A DNA stretch of 64,000 nt from Pseudofrankia nepalensis (lineage in GTDB: Bacteria; Actinomycetota; Actinomycetes; Frankiales; Frankiaceae): NCBI RefSeq assembly GCF_016786305.1, contig NZ_JADWYV010000001.1. One strand, written 5' to 3'. Both the position numbers and the translations under genes were made by a program. The notes under the pieces were generated by a model, which saw only the letters and a list, made by a program, of their open reading frames with translations, searched no databases and was not told the origin of the DNA. Positions 1 to 10,155 of this stretch are shown piece by piece (within the stretch, counting starts at the first letter, position 1; each line of letters opens with the position of its first letter).

Positions 1-1
1 C

Positions 2-3000
2 CGTGACAGGGTCCTCGACCAGGCGGTAGCTCTGCTGGCGGTCGAGGGCGCCGGCGCGGTGGGTCTGGTGGGCGCGGGTGGCACGGGGAAATCGACCCTG
101 GCGCGTGCGGTCCTGCATGACGGGCGGATCGGGCAGCGGTTCACCGGCGGCGCTGTGTGGGTGGAGGTCAACCCGGGCGCGGACGTGCGTGAGGTGCAGG
201 GGCGGGTGCTGGCGGCGTTCGGGGACTCCCGGCCGGTGACCGAGGTGCGTGAGGGCCGGGAGCGGCTGCGTGACCTGCTGGCAGGCACGCGCCGTCTGGT
301 CGTGCTCGACGACGTATGGGAAGCCGAGGTTGCGGAGGCGTTCCCGCAGGTGACGGGGATGCGCCTGTTGGTGACGTCGCGCAGCGCGCGGTTGCTGCAC
401 ATGGACGCGCCGATCTGTCCGGTGGGAACGGTTGAGGAGACGACGGCGCGACGCTTGCTGGCGGCCTATTCCCGCTGCGCGGTGGAGATGTTGCCGCCGG
501 CCGCAACGGGGATCCTGGCGCACTGCGCGGGGCTTGCGGTCGCGCTGGCGGTCGCGGGCAGCCTGGTCGGGGAGCTGTGGGAGTGGGAGGAAGTCGCCGA
601 GGCGTTCGACGCGGCCGATCTGGCCGGGCTCACGGCCAGGTTCCCGGACTATCCCTACCCGAATCTGCTGGTGGTGCTTGCGACGAGTGTCCGGCTGCTA
701 CCCGAGGGCGCGGCAGCGCGGTTCCAGGAACTCGCGGTGTTCAAGGGACATGGCCCGGTTCCGGTCGCGGTCGTGGTGGGGCTATGGCAGACCTGCGGCG
801 GGATGAGCCCGGCCGCGGCGCGAGCCCTGTTGCGTCAGCTCGACGGGGTCTCGCTCATACAGGTCGACCGCCAGACCCGTACGGTCACGGCCCACGACCT
901 GCTGTTCGATTTCGCCCGCGCTGAGCTAGGCGTCGAGGCGTTCACCGCAGCGCATGGCCGCGTCGCTGGGTGGCTGCTGGATCGGTGGGGTGGTCTGACC
1001 CATGGTCTACCCGGCCTGCACGGCGCCGCCGGGTTCGACGAGGTGGACCGCTACAGCCTGGCCTGGCTGGTCGCGCATCTGCTCGCCGCCGATGAACCGG
1101 ACCGGGTCGACCTTCTTTTGGCGACCGAACGCCTGACGGCGGGTGGTCGGGTGGAAAGTGTCTGGTGCACGGCGCATGAGGATCAGGGCGGCACCGCCAG
1201 CTATCTGGCCCAGGTCCGGGCGGCCTGGGACGATGCCCGCACCCGGTACCCGGCCGGTGACCCGCGGTCTTTCGCCCGTCAGGCCGGCTATGCACTTCTA
1301 ATTGGCTCGATCACCAGCATGGCCGCGAACATCCCCCCGGCGCTGCTCGTCCGCCTCGTCGAAACCGGCACCTGGCCCACCGCCCGGGCGCTGGCCTACG
1401 CCCAGGCGATCCCGCAGCCGGTGACATGTGCGCAGGCGTTGGGCGGGTTGGCGCCCCACCTGCCGGCCGAGGTACGCGGCCCTGTCCTGGTTCAGGCGCT
1501 CGCCGCCGCGACCGCCATCGACTCGCCGTACGACCGGGCGGCGGCGCTGAGCGGGTTGGCACCGCACCTGTCCGCTGATCTGCTCGCCCAGGCGCTGGCC
1601 GCCGCGCCCGCCATCGACCGGCCGTCGGCTCGGGCGTTGGCGCTGAGCGGGTTGGCACCGCACCTGCCGGCCGAGGTACGCGGCCCTGTCCTGGTTCAGG
1701 CGCTCGCCGCCGCGACCGCCATCGACTGGCCGTCGGCGCTGGCGTGGGCGCTGCGCGGGTTGGCACCGCATCTGCCCGCCGACCTGCTCGCCCAAGCCCT
1801 GGCCGCCGCCATCGCCATCGACTCGCCGGGCGACCGGGCGTGGGCGCTGCGCGGGTTGGCACCCCATCTACCCGCCGACCTGCTCGCCCAAGCCCTGGCC
1901 GCCGCCATCGCCATCGACCGGTCGGGCGACCGGGCGTGGGCGCTGAGCGGGTTGGCACCCCACCTACCCGCCGACCTGCTCACCCAGGTATTGGCCGCCG
2001 CGACCGCCATCGACCGGCCGGACGACCGGGCATGGGCGCTGAGCGGGTTGGCACCCCACCTACCCACCGACCTGCTCACCCAGGTATTGGCCGCCGCGAC
2101 CGCCATCGACCGGCCGTCGGCTCGGGCGTTGGCGCTGAGCGGGTTGGCACCGCACCTGCCGGCCGAGGTACGCGGCCCTGTCCTGGTTCAGGCGCTCGCC
2201 GCCGCGACCGCCATCGACCGCGCGTCGGCCCGGGCGTCGGCGCTGCGCGAGTTGGCACCCCACCTACCCACCGAGGTACGCGCCCCTGTCCTGGTTCAGG
2301 CGCTCGCCGCCGCGACCGCCATCGACTCGCCGGACGACCGGGCGTCGGCGCTGCGCGGGTTGGCACCCCACCTGCCCGCCGACCTGCTCACCCAAGCCCT
2401 GGCCGCCGCGACCGCCATCGACCGGCCGGACGACCGGGCGGCGGCGCTGCGCGGGTTGGCACCGCACCTGCCCGCCGACCTGCTCACCCAGGCCCTGGCC
2501 GCCGCAACCGCCATCGACCGGCCGGACGACCGGGCGGCGGCGCTGAGCGCGTTGGCACCCCACCTACCCGCCGACCTGCTCACCCAGGCGCTCGCCGCCG
2601 CAACCACCATCGACCGGCCGGACGACCTGGCGTCGGCGCTGCGCGGGTTGGCACCCCACCTACCCGCCGAGGTACGCGGCCCTGTCCTGGTTCAGGCGCT
2701 CGCCGCCGCAGCCGCCATCGACTCGCCGTCGGCCCTGGCGTCGGCGCTGCGCGAGTTGGCACCCCACCTACCCGCCGACCTGCTCGCCCAAGCCCTGGCC
2801 GCCGCAACCACCATCGACTCGCCGGGCGACCGGGCGTGGGCGCTGCGCAGGTTGGCACCCCACCTACCCGCCGATCTGCTCACCCAGGCGCTCGCCGCCG
2901 CGACCGCCATCGACCGGCCGGACGACCGAGCGTCGGCGCTGCGCGAGTTGGCACCCCACCTACCCACCGAGGTACGCGCCCCTGTCCTGGTTCAGGCGCT

Positions 3001-4343
3001 CGCCGCCGCGACCGCCATCGACCGGCCGGGCGACCGGGCGGCGGCGCTGCGCGGGTTGGCACCCCACCTACCCGCCGACCTGCTCGCCCAAGCCCTAGCC
3101 GCCGCGACCGCCATCGACTCGCCGTACGACCGGGCGTCCGCGCTGCGCGGGTTGGCACCCCACCTACCCGCGGACGCACGCGGCCCTGTCCTGGTTCAGG
3201 CGCTCGCCGCCGCAGCCGCCNNNNNNNNNNNNNNNNNNNNNNNNNNNNNNNNNNNNNNNNNNNNNNNNNNNNNNNNNNNNNNNNNNNNNNNNNNNNNNNN
3301 NNNNNNNNNNNNNNNNNNNNATCGACTCGCCGTCGGCCCTGGCGTCGGCGCTGAGCGCGTTGGCACCCCACCTGCCCGCCGACCTGCTCACCCAGGCCCT
3401 GGCCGCCGCAACCGCCATCGACTCGCCGTCGGCCCTGGCGTCGGCGCTGAGCGCGTTGGCACCCCACCTGCCCGCCGACCTGCTCACCCAGGCACTGGCC
3501 GCCGCAACCGCCATCGACCGGCCGGACGACCAGGCGTCGGCGCTGAGCGCGTTGGCACCCCACCTACCCGCGGACGCACGCGCCCCTGTCCTGGCTCAGG
3601 CCGTGGCCGCCGCGGCCGCCATCGACTCGCCGGACGACCGGGCGTCGGCGCTGCGCGGGTTGGCACCCCACCTACCCGCCGAGGTACGCGGCCCTGTCCT
3701 GGTTCAGGCGCTCGCCGCCGCAGCCGCCATCGACTCGCCGTCGGCGCTGGCGTTGGCGCTGAGCGCGTTGGCACCGCACCTGCCCGCCGACCTGCTCACC
3801 CAGGCACTGGCCGCCGCGGCCGCCATCGACTCGCCGTACGACCGGGCGGCGGCGCTGAGCGCGTTGGCACCGCACCTGCCCGCCGACCTGCTCACCCCGG
3901 CGCTCGCCGCCGCAACCACCATCGACCGGCCGGACGACCGGGCGTCGGCGCTGAGCGCGTTGGCACCCCACCTACCCGCCGACCTGCTCACCCCGGCGCT
4001 CGCCGCCGCAACCACCATCGACCGGCCGGACGACCGGGCGTCGGCGCTGCGCGGGTTGGCACCCCACCTACCCGCCGACCTGCTCACCCCGGCGCTCGCC
4101 GCCGCAACCACCATCGACTCGCCGGGCGATCGGGCGTCGGCGCTGAGCGCGTTGGCACCCCACCTACCCGCCGACGCACGCGGCCCCGTCCTGGCCCAGG
4201 CGCTGGAGGCTGCTTCAGTGTCAGGTAGAACGACGGTTATCTCAACGATCTCCGCCGCCCTGCGAGACCAACTCGCTACGGCCGAAGCGATCGGTGCATT
4301 GGTCGTGTCAGCGATACTTCGCATTCAACGCTGGTGGCGCTGA
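2..4343 (+). CDS. NB-ARC (STAND) ATPase with C-terminal tandem helical repeats, 5' partial and gap-interrupted
   Basis: The frame is open from base 2, so the true N-terminus lies left of the window; the GTG at 59 sits inside the P-loop region and cannot be the start. Visible motifs are a Walker A (GAGGTGKST, bases 71-97), a Walker B (VVLDDVWE), a sensor-like LLVTSRSARLL, and a GLAVAL motif like the GLPLAL of NB-ARC proteins. From about 1430 the protein is almost only 32- or 36-residue repeats with the core LAPHLPADLL. A 100-N gap at 3221-3320 changes the frame; the same repeats resume in another frame and end at TGA 4341-4343, so I read one gene with a mis-sized gap. STAND ATPases of this layout act as signal-sensing switches in defence or regulation. 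The upstream effector domain is not visible, so the output is unknown. Confidence 0.85.
1432..4210 (+). repeat. 27 visible tandem 96/108-nt coding repeats
   Basis: Units are 96 nt (32 aa, with ADLLTQ) or 108 nt (36 aa, with AEVRGPVLVQ). There are 18 before the N gap and 9 after. Copies are nearly identical at DNA level, with differences clustered in a few positions (DSPSAL / DRPDDR, RG / SG / SA before LAPHLP). Both lengths are multiples of three, so other frames and the opposite strand also stay open and produce false reading frames. The near-identity suggests recent expansion or ongoing gene conversion, and explains why the assembly broke here. Confidence 0.95.
3221..3320. other. Assembly gap (100 N)
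   Basis: Exactly 100 N lie inside the repeat array. The reading frame differs on the two sides, so the size is a placeholder and the true repeat number is unknown. Confidence 1.
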
Positions 4344-4369
4344 GGCAGGACCTGCTTGGACGCGACGCG

Positions 4370-4413
4370 CCGGCGAGCACGGCTCGCCGGGGCCGCGCGC
4401 AGCCATCGCGCGG
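4370..4413 (+). terminator. Two consecutive hairpins after the NB-ARC gene
   Basis: A perfect 9-bp stem CCGGCGAGC (4370-4378) with GCTCGCCGG (4382-4390) and a 3-nt loop starts 27 nt after the stop codon. A second 7-bp stem CCGCGCG (4393-4399) with CGCGCGG (4407-4413) follows directly. Neither has a T-tract, which is usual for high-GC actinobacterial terminators. Confidence 0.55.
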
Positions 4414-4419
4414 TGCGGT

Positions 4420-4457
4420 CTTGATCTCAAAATCGAGCAATTCGGCAGGCCGCGACG
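4420..4457. repeat. Left half of a dispersed repeat (also at 11551)
   Basis: The segment running from CTTGATCTCAA through ATCGAGCAATTCGGCAGGC recurs at 11551-11580. The matching right half lies separately at 5170-5210, so the hypothetical gene at 4501-5070 sits between two halves that are contiguous in the other copy. Confidence 0.6.
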
Positions 4458-4500
4458 TTGCGACGTTGCGGCTGGCACACCGCCCGCTGGCGGGCGGGCG

Positions 4501-5070
4501 TCAGAAGGCGTGCCATGTGTGCCACTCTGACTCGGGGACGTAGTCGTCGGGGTTCATCGCCCACTCGTGGGTGAGGATGAGCAGACGGGTGAGGAGCACG
4601 TCGCCCGCCCGCTGCACGCGCATCACGAGACCAAGATCGGGCAATGCCAGAGCGCCGTAGGCGGTAACCCTCAGATCAATCTTCCGGGCGTCGCTCTGGT
4701 CGACGAACCACTGCTCGAGTTCGGACGGCACGCGCCCGACCAGCGGGGTGCCGTCAAACGTCACCTGCGGGCCGACCAGGGCGTCGACGGCGACACCGGC
4801 CAGACCGGCGGAGCCGCTGTAGTACGTCGTCACTCCCACGTCGCGAAACATCTTGCGGGCGATGACCACGACGTCCGTCTGGAAGGGGGAAACGATGCCC
4901 AGCGCCGCTGACACCTCGCCGGAACGCATCCCGAAACGGAGCGGCCCGACACCCGCAAGCGGAGCCAGAGCCCACTCAGCGCGTTCCTCATCCGGCTTGG
5001 CGTTCCAGCGATCCATGAGTACCACCCCCAGGCCGTCGGCCGCCCGGCGCGACCAGCGAAATCGTTGCAT
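4501..5070 (-). CDS. Hypothetical protein, 189 aa
   Basis: I do not recognise the family with certainty. The N-terminal part contains GVGPLRFGM followed by a Glu-Val, a pattern seen in small actinobacterial proteins of unknown role that often lie near toxin/immunity genes. Composition looks like a soluble alpha/beta protein with no membrane segment. An internal ATG at 5016 (MDRWNAK) is a reasonable alternative start giving 171 aa. The gene stands alone, between two halves of a dispersed repeat. Role unknown; an orphan immunity protein is a guess only. Confidence 0.6.
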   Translation of the reverse strand: MQRFRWSRRAADGLGVVLMDRWNAKPDEERAEWALAPLAGVGPLRFGMRSGEVSAALGIVSPFQTDVVVIARKMFRDVGVTTYYSGSAGLAGVAVDALVGPQVTFDGTPLVGRVPSELEQWFVDQSDARKIDLRVTAYGALALPDLGLVMRVQRAGDVLLTRLLILTHEWAMNPDDYVPESEWHTWHAF

Positions 5071-5386
5071 GCCGGAACGGCGAGCGATGCCCGGGCCATG
5101 CGCACCTCCCCAAGGCGCCCGCTACCTGTGGTTCCTGTCCCCGCTGTCAACCACCAGCTGGGACAGAAACGTCAAGCATCACCTGGGACTCGACAGCGGC
5201 GTTGCGGCGCGGTCCTGGTGCTGGGGCCTGTTACGGCCTTCGGTCGTGGTGGTCGCTCGCGTCGGCGGTGGCGGTGTGTGATCCGCTCGGCGAGCGCTTG
5301 AAGTCTGGATCTTGCGGGTGGGCGGTGGGCTAGCCTGCCGTCCATGGGCGGGACGGTACGGGGCGGCGGCATGCTGTCATCTCGGG
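5071..5386. other. Intergenic stretch with a dispersed-repeat half
   Basis: The only structure I see is the segment CGTCAAGCATCACCTGGGAC through GTTGCGGCGC at 5170-5210, which recurs at 11593-11632. No convincing gene. Confidence 0.5.
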
Positions 5387-6105
5387 GATTCTGGGCCGCG
5401 TTGGCAGGCTCGATCCTGGTCGTGCCTGCGAGCGGGTCGGGTTGGACCCCGCGGGCGCGGCGCTAGTCCGGTTAGGCGAGAACGCGCTGTTCCGGCTGCG
5501 TGACGTCGGCGTCGTGGTGCGGGTGGCCCGGTCGATGAGCCGCTGGGACGACGCGATGAAGGAAGCCGGTGTCTCCCGGTGGTTGGCCGAGGTGGGCTAT
5601 CCGGCGGCGCGCCTGGCCGATGTGCCGCAGCCTCAGGAGGTCGACGGGCACCCGGTCACGTTCTGGCGGCAGATCATCGGTCGCGACGGGGTGGAGGACG
5701 ACGCGTCTCGACTTTGCCCTGGCGCTTGGGCCCATCCACGGTGATGCCCATGTGGCCAACCTGATGGTCGCGGAGGGCGGCCCGGTCCTGATCGACTTCG
5801 AGCGGTTCGGGTGGGGTCAGCCTGAGTGGGACCTGGCGATGACGGCGACGGAGTACCGGACGGCTGGGTGGTGGACCGACGCGCAGTACCGGGCGTTCGT
5901 GGACGCCTACGGGTTCGACGTGACGGACTGGTCCGGCTTCGAGGTGCTGCGCCGCGTGCACGAGATCAGGATGACTACGTGGATCATGCAGAACGTTCAC
6001 CTGCCCAGCGAGATCGCGGCCGAGTACGAACGCAGGATGATCACGCTACGTACTGGTGTTGGAGGCATTGGAGGCCGTTCTAGACCGTGTGGATCGCTAG
6101 AGTAG
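5387..6105 (+). pseudogene. Aminoglycoside phosphotransferase family remnant (frameshift and internal deletion)
   Basis: The N-lobe part lies in one frame (GENALFRLRDVGVVVRVA, then PVTFWRQI, about 5420-5700). The catalytic part lies in another frame from about 5710 (GPIHGDAHVANL, then VLIDFERFGWGQPEWDLA). These are the APH catalytic HGD and Mg-binding ID-E/D elements. The stretch that normally links them, roughly 70-90 residues with the LH and proline-rich segments, is missing, so this is a deletion plus frameshift and not a sequencing slip. The 3' end overlaps the next gene and the original C-terminus is probably lost. A related remnant lies at 8755-9273. Confidence 0.75.
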
Positions 6106-6526
6106 GGCCGTAGTCGTTGGTGCCGTCGTCGAACTCGACGGCAAACACCCGCTCGGGAAACTGCGAACGCGCCGAGCACTTCCAGGAAGTCGCCATCCGG
6201 CGCGCGAGATCGACCAGCGCCTCGTCCTCGTCCTCGGACTGAGATTTGAAGAATTCCCACAGATGGATGTGGTTCACCATGGTCTCAACCGCCTGGACAT
6301 CGCCCCGGAAGTGGTCGATCCACGTATCGACTCCGCTTGCGTCTAAGGCATCGAAGACGAAGCGTAGGAGTATGCAGCCTCGGTACTCGATGAATTCTGG
6401 AGACATCAGCGTGGCGACAGCGCAGGCCTCGGCAATCGACACATTCGACAGGGTGAACGTCCGTAGGTCGAAGGTGCCGACCTCGGCAACCCAGGCCTTG
6501 GCCTGCGGGAGGTCAGTCAACTGCAT
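6080..6526 (-). CDS. Hypothetical protein, 148 aa
   Basis: The frame is open further upstream, but the upstream extension has random composition; the protein-like part starts at ATG 6526 (MQLTDLPQAKAW). It is acidic and soluble, rich in aromatic residues in its middle (IHLWEFF), with no recognisable motif. Its size and isolation fit small immunity-type or regulatory proteins, but nothing in the sequence proves this. It converges on the APH remnant with about 26 bp overlap. Confidence 0.55.
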   Translation of the reverse strand: MQLTDLPQAKAWVAEVGTFDLRTFTLSNVSIAEACAVATLMSPEFIEYRGCILLRFVFDALDASGVDTWIDHFRGDVQAVETMVNHIHLWEFFKSQSEDEDEALVDLARRMATSWKCSARSQFPERVFAVEFDDGTNDYGPTLAIHTV

Positions 6527-6704
6527 GCCAGGAGACTGTACGCTACATTGGTGAGGCTTCGCTACAGAAGGGTGTCCCGCTAGGCAAGATCTACCGTGGG
6601 GATGGCCTGACGGTCGCACTACGCTAGGACGGCAGTTGCTGGACGCTTCTTGAAGATGTTGATAGTCGCCCAAATAAGGTGATCAACAAGAGTAGGCTTC
6701 GCCG

Positions 6705-7265
6705 ATGAAAACTGACAGAACGAATCTGGATGAGATCCTTCTGCTGCTGCGCACCAAGCACTTCAGCAACCTCCTGGTCCCTGGGTACTTTATGAAGGCG
6801 GATCCCGCGCGCATTGAGGCGGACCCTGTGCGGCGCTTCAATCTACTTCCAGACGAGGTCTACCTTGAGGCGGGGGCGGGAGGTCCCTACCTTCGACTCA
6901 CCGCCGTGAATCAAGGTGATCAACTCGCCATGAGGGTTGTGGGCAAGATCACGCATGATCCGGGTTTGCCCGACGACGAAGAGGCGGAAGCCGGTGTGGC
7001 GAGCCTCTCGGAAATCTACTTCGGCGAGGCGGACGATCTTCCATGCCTGTCTCTCCGCTGCCTACTTGATGACGGATCATCCCTTGAATCTGGCATCGTT
7101 AAATTTGCCGAGTTCACCTTCGCGGGCGATCAGCACGTGTCTTTTGATCCACTCTGGACCTTTGGAATCAGAATAGGCCAACCCAATACGGAGCCCCGCT
7201 TTCGGGCGAATCATCCTGGTGTATTTGGATTTAAGGAGGAGTATTTTTGGAGTGCCGATGACTAA
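6705..7265 (+). CDS. Hypothetical protein, 186 aa
   Basis: ATG start at 6705. The product is acidic, begins with an amphipathic helix (LDEILLLLRTKHFSNLL) and has no membrane segment or known motif. Base composition is visibly lower in GC than the neighbours, with several A/T-ending codons, which suggests separate acquisition. It is divergent from the gene at 6080-6526, with a 178-bp gap between them. Function unknown. Confidence 0.6.
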   Translation: MKTDRTNLDEILLLLRTKHFSNLLVPGYFMKADPARIEADPVRRFNLLPDEVYLEAGAGGPYLRLTAVNQGDQLAMRVVGKITHDPGLPDDEEAEAGVASLSEIYFGEADDLPCLSLRCLLDDGSSLESGIVKFAEFTFAGDQHVSFDPLWTFGIRIGQPNTEPRFRANHPGVFGFKEEYFWSADD

Positions 7266-7320
7266 ACGGTATCTTGACAACGCCTGGTCGCACCCCTTAA
7301 TGGCGGAGAAACTCACGAGT

Positions 7321-8000
7321 TTAGGGACGCCCGGCTGGGATGTTGGCGGATGGGTAGTGCTCTCGTAGCCTTGCGGCGAACGCGGCGGCCTGCTGCTCGC
7401 TGGGGTGGCGGGTCCTCAGGGTGCGGTGGAAGTCGTTCAGGTAGCGGACGCACCGAGTGGACTTCAGCGGTGTGCCGATGTCCAGTGTCTCCGTCGCGAG
7501 GGTGACCGCCTCGTCCAGCTGGCCGCCGTTGAGTGCTCCGGCAGCGTTGACCATGCCGATAAACGCCCAGGTGCGGGGTGGGTGTTCCGCGGGTGCAGGG
7601 CCTTCGTGCCGAACGCGCGGGTCTCGGCGGAGTGGCCGAGGTCGCGGTAGCAGTGGGCGGCTTCGCCGGCGAGTTCCTCGGCGTTGAAGAACGCGATCCA
7701 CGGTGGGGCGCGGTCGGGGTCCCGGCGCCCGAAGAGCTGTTCGGCCTGGTGGATGGTCCGGGAGCACTCTTTGGCTTCGCCGAGGTTGGCCAGGGCGCGG
7801 GCCTGCATCGCCAGCGAGAGGGACGCCACGGTCATGCTCGGCTGGGTGCGGGTGACCGAGGCTGAGGCGCGAACCAGTTGCAGGCCTCGCCGTAGCGGCC
7901 GAGGTAGTTGGCCTGGTGGCTGAGGCTGGCCAGCATCCATCCTCCACCCACGGGTCCGGAGTCGGAAAGGAGTCCGTGGGACAGAACGAACCCGCTGCCG
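7321..8000 (-). pseudogene. TPR-type regulator C-terminal remnant in three frames
   Basis: Three consecutive minus-strand segments in different frames form one protein-like chain. The first (about 8000-7860) contains SHQANYLGRYGEACNW. The second (about 7855-7590) contains LSLAMQARALANLGEAKEC and ELAGEAAHCYRDLG. The third (to 7321) contains NGGQLDEAVTLATETLDIG and FAARLREHYP. The alanine/leucine helical pattern is that of the TPR-rich C-terminal half of actinobacterial HTH regulators. The N-terminal HTH is absent and at least two frameshifts are needed, so it is dead. Confidence 0.7.
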
Positions 8001-8046
8001 CGCTCCTGGACGACCCCAGGGGACTGACGACCGCCACGGGCACTCA

Positions 8047-8589
8047 TCAGAGATCAGGAAGCGACCGGGAGATCCCTGGGTAGTACCCCTCTTCAAGCCG
8101 GAACAGGTACCTCCGGAGGTCCACGGCCAGCCCGCTGGATATGTATGCGGAGAAGTCCCGCAGTCCCTCAGCGGCTTCCTGCTCCGCTGGGATGTCGCTG
8201 GACGACCACTCGGGCAGCAGCACTGCCAGATACTCCATCACCCGTGCACGGTCATGCCACCATTCGCGAACGGCCCCAGGTGTCCACCAACTGTCGCCGT
8301 CGCAGGCGTAGCCACAGAAAGGATCTTCCTGCGCTGCCACCACCAGGCTCTGGACCTCGGTAGCAGTCGCCGGCTGGCGATACACGTACTCACCGAGATA
8401 CTCGCCGCCATAGAGCACATGACGCGGCGCGTGCAGGCGGCCTGTCCAGCAGTTGTCCGCCATGCCGGTGTAGAAGGGGCCAGGAACGTTCAACCAGAGC
8501 CGGTCCGCCCAACGCCCGCCGAAGGATGCCTCGAGCTCACCGTCTGGGAGTGCTGCGATCGGATCCCAGAACAGCTTTTCGTCGGTCAC
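8047..8589 (-). CDS. Conserved-type hypothetical protein, 180 aa, Trp/Tyr-rich
   Basis: The protein-like region starts at GTG 8589 (VTDEKLFWDPIAALP); the longer open frame to 8697 adds atypical sequence. It has a strongly patterned core with DNCWTGRLHAPRHVLYG, then EYVYRQP, DPFCGYACDGD and REWWHDR. The paired Cys and aromatic residues suggest a small folded domain. I recall similar uncharacterised proteins in streptomycetes but know of no function. It lies just upstream, in direction of reading, of the TPR remnant. Confidence 0.6.
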   Translation of the reverse strand: MTDEKLFWDPIAALPDGELEASFGGRWADRLWLNVPGPFYTGMADNCWTGRLHAPRHVLYGGEYLGEYVYRQPATATEVQSLVVAAQEDPFCGYACDGDSWWTPGAVREWWHDRARVMEYLAVLLPEWSSSDIPAEQEAAEGLRDFSAYISSGLAVDLRRYLFRLEEGYYPGISRSLPDL

Positions 8590-8754
8590 GTGCGCAGGAT
8601 AGACCCGACAGGACCGAGTGCGCGGGAAACGATCTCCCAGCTCGGACCGTCCCACTGGCCAGCGACTTCCATCCGTGGCCGCCGCAGACACGGCCATGAG
8701 ACAACGTGCCTCACATGACAGACACAGCCATCAGCCATCCGCTGGCAAGTTGAC

Positions 8755-9273
8755 TTGAGACTTCGTGCCTGGTCGCGGCTGTCGCGGCTCAGGGCTTCGG
8801 TTCGGCAAGCGGGTGACCTCGTGTCGTTGCGTGCTGTGAACTGGGGGTTCGCTCGTCTGACGTACGAACTCCGGAAGAAGTACGCCGATCTGTCGTTCGT
8901 GCTGCCGGCCGGGCCGGTGCATGGGGATGCGAACGTGGGCAACGTGCTGCGCGACGAGTCAGGGCGGGCGGTGCTGATCGACCTGGACGGCTTCGCGCAC
9001 GGGCCGCGGGAATGGGACCTGCTCCTGACCGCGATGTACGCGGACTCCTACGGGTGGCACAGCGCCGAGGAGTACCGCGCGTTCGTCGACGGCTACGGCT
9101 TCGACGTCATGACCTGGGAGGGGTACCCGGTGCTGCGGGACATCCGGGAGACGATGATGGTGATCTGGGTCGGACAGAACGTCGGCGCGGAACCACGGGC
9201 GGCGGCGGAGTTCGGCAAGCGCATCGCGGCGCTGCGCTCGGGTGCTAGTCGCCGTGACTGGGCGCCGCTGTAG
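8755..9273 (+). pseudogene. Aminoglycoside phosphotransferase C-lobe remnant
   Basis: Only the catalytic half is present: GPVHGDANVGNVL, then VLIDLDGFAHGPREWDLL, ending SRRDWAPL. The ATP-binding N-lobe (about 150 residues) is missing and the only upstream start is a TTG at 8755 in unconvincing sequence. The C-terminal half closely resembles the APH remnant at 5387-6105 (EEYRAFVDGYGFDV vs AQYRAFVDAYGFDV), so the two are paralogues. I infer loss of function. Confidence 0.7.
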
Positions 9274-9299
9274 AGCAGAGTCACGGCAGGTGGATCGAG

Positions 9300-9638
9300 A
9301 TGGCAGACATGACGCCGCTGCACCTGGCGGTCGAGTTGGAGGACCTCCCCAGACTCCGGGATCTCCTGGACGCTGGCGGGGACATCCACGACGAGGATGA
9401 CTACGGGTTCACGCTGCTGCATCACGCGATCGATGTCGAGATCGACGGCCACACGCAGACCGGGGAACCGCTCGAGGTGAGTACCACGGCGTATCTGCTT
9501 GCCCGGGGCGCGGACCCGCTACGACGGCCCGAAGGCGGCAGAGGGGTAACAGCCGAGCACATGGCGTTTGTGTGCGGCCACTGGCTGGCGACTGCTCTCT
9601 TCGAGGTATGGCGGGAAACCCACCCCGACAGGACGTGA
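9300..9638 (+). CDS. Small ankyrin-repeat protein, 112 aa
   Basis: Ankyrin consensus elements are visible: TPLHLAVELEDLPRLRDLLD, then GFTLLHHAID, and later LLARGADPL with a partial third unit (VTAEHMAFVCGHWL). The short length gives about three repeats, enough for a protein-binding scaffold. ATG at 9300; it begins 26 bp after the APH remnant. Partner unknown. Confidence 0.7.
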   Translation: MADMTPLHLAVELEDLPRLRDLLDAGGDIHDEDDYGFTLLHHAIDVEIDGHTQTGEPLEVSTTAYLLARGADPLRRPEGGRGVTAEHMAFVCGHWLATALFEVWRETHPDRT

Positions 9639-9673
9639 CGCCCAGATGTGGTAGCGTCAGGTTAGGGGCTAAG

Positions 9674-10099
9674 ATGACCAACTGGAATCCGGTGGTGTAC
9701 CGAAGTGACGGGGCATGGATCGGGATGATGCCCGACGGCCTGATCGGGGTCGGAGTGGAGTCGGAGGGGCGGGCTTCCCTTGCTGGCTCGGGGTTCGTTC
9801 CCATGTGGCCCTACCTGAAGCGTGATCTTTCCGGAGTCTTGGCTGAATTTTCCAACTCCTGGCCGGAACTCGACCAGGGAGGAATTTCGACTCCCGAAAG
9901 ACTCATTGAGTTGACGGTCGAGTCTGCGTGGAGGTCTGGTCGTTCGTACTGGATGCAGCTAGCCGCTCCATGGGCAATTGAAATGTCCCATCGAGAAGGT
10001 TTCGATCGAGAAGTCGTTCTAGAACTTCTCCTTGAAATGGCGGTCTCTGCGATTCTTTCGCCGGCCGTGCGAGATGGGGCGAGGCGTGCTGATGGATAA
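9674..10099 (+). CDS. Hypothetical protein, 141 aa
   Basis: ATG start at 9674, 35 bp after the ankyrin gene and probably co-transcribed. Soluble, aromatic-rich (MTNWNPVVYRSDGAWIG; SYWMQLAAPWAIEM), with no known motif. GC falls in the second half. Compact size and position resemble immunity-type proteins, but I cannot assign it. Confidence 0.55.
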   Translation: MTNWNPVVYRSDGAWIGMMPDGLIGVGVESEGRASLAGSGFVPMWPYLKRDLSGVLAEFSNSWPELDQGGISTPERLIELTVESAWRSGRSYWMQLAAPWAIEMSHREGFDREVVLELLLEMAVSAILSPAVRDGARRADG

Positions 10100-10155
10100 G
10101 TTCGGCACGTGGAAACCTCACTCGGGTTCACCTTGGAAAGATGGATCCAGGGCGG

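Noticed and set aside
1432..4210. CRISPR-like array
   Set aside because: Repeats are contiguous coding units of 96/108 nt without unique spacers, and no cas genes are present.
1298..4324. Many open reading frames on both strands across the NB-ARC repeats
   Set aside because: Repeat lengths are multiples of three, so all frames stay open; compositions are Arg/Pro/Ala/Gly-rich shadows. Only the frame continuing the ATPase is real.
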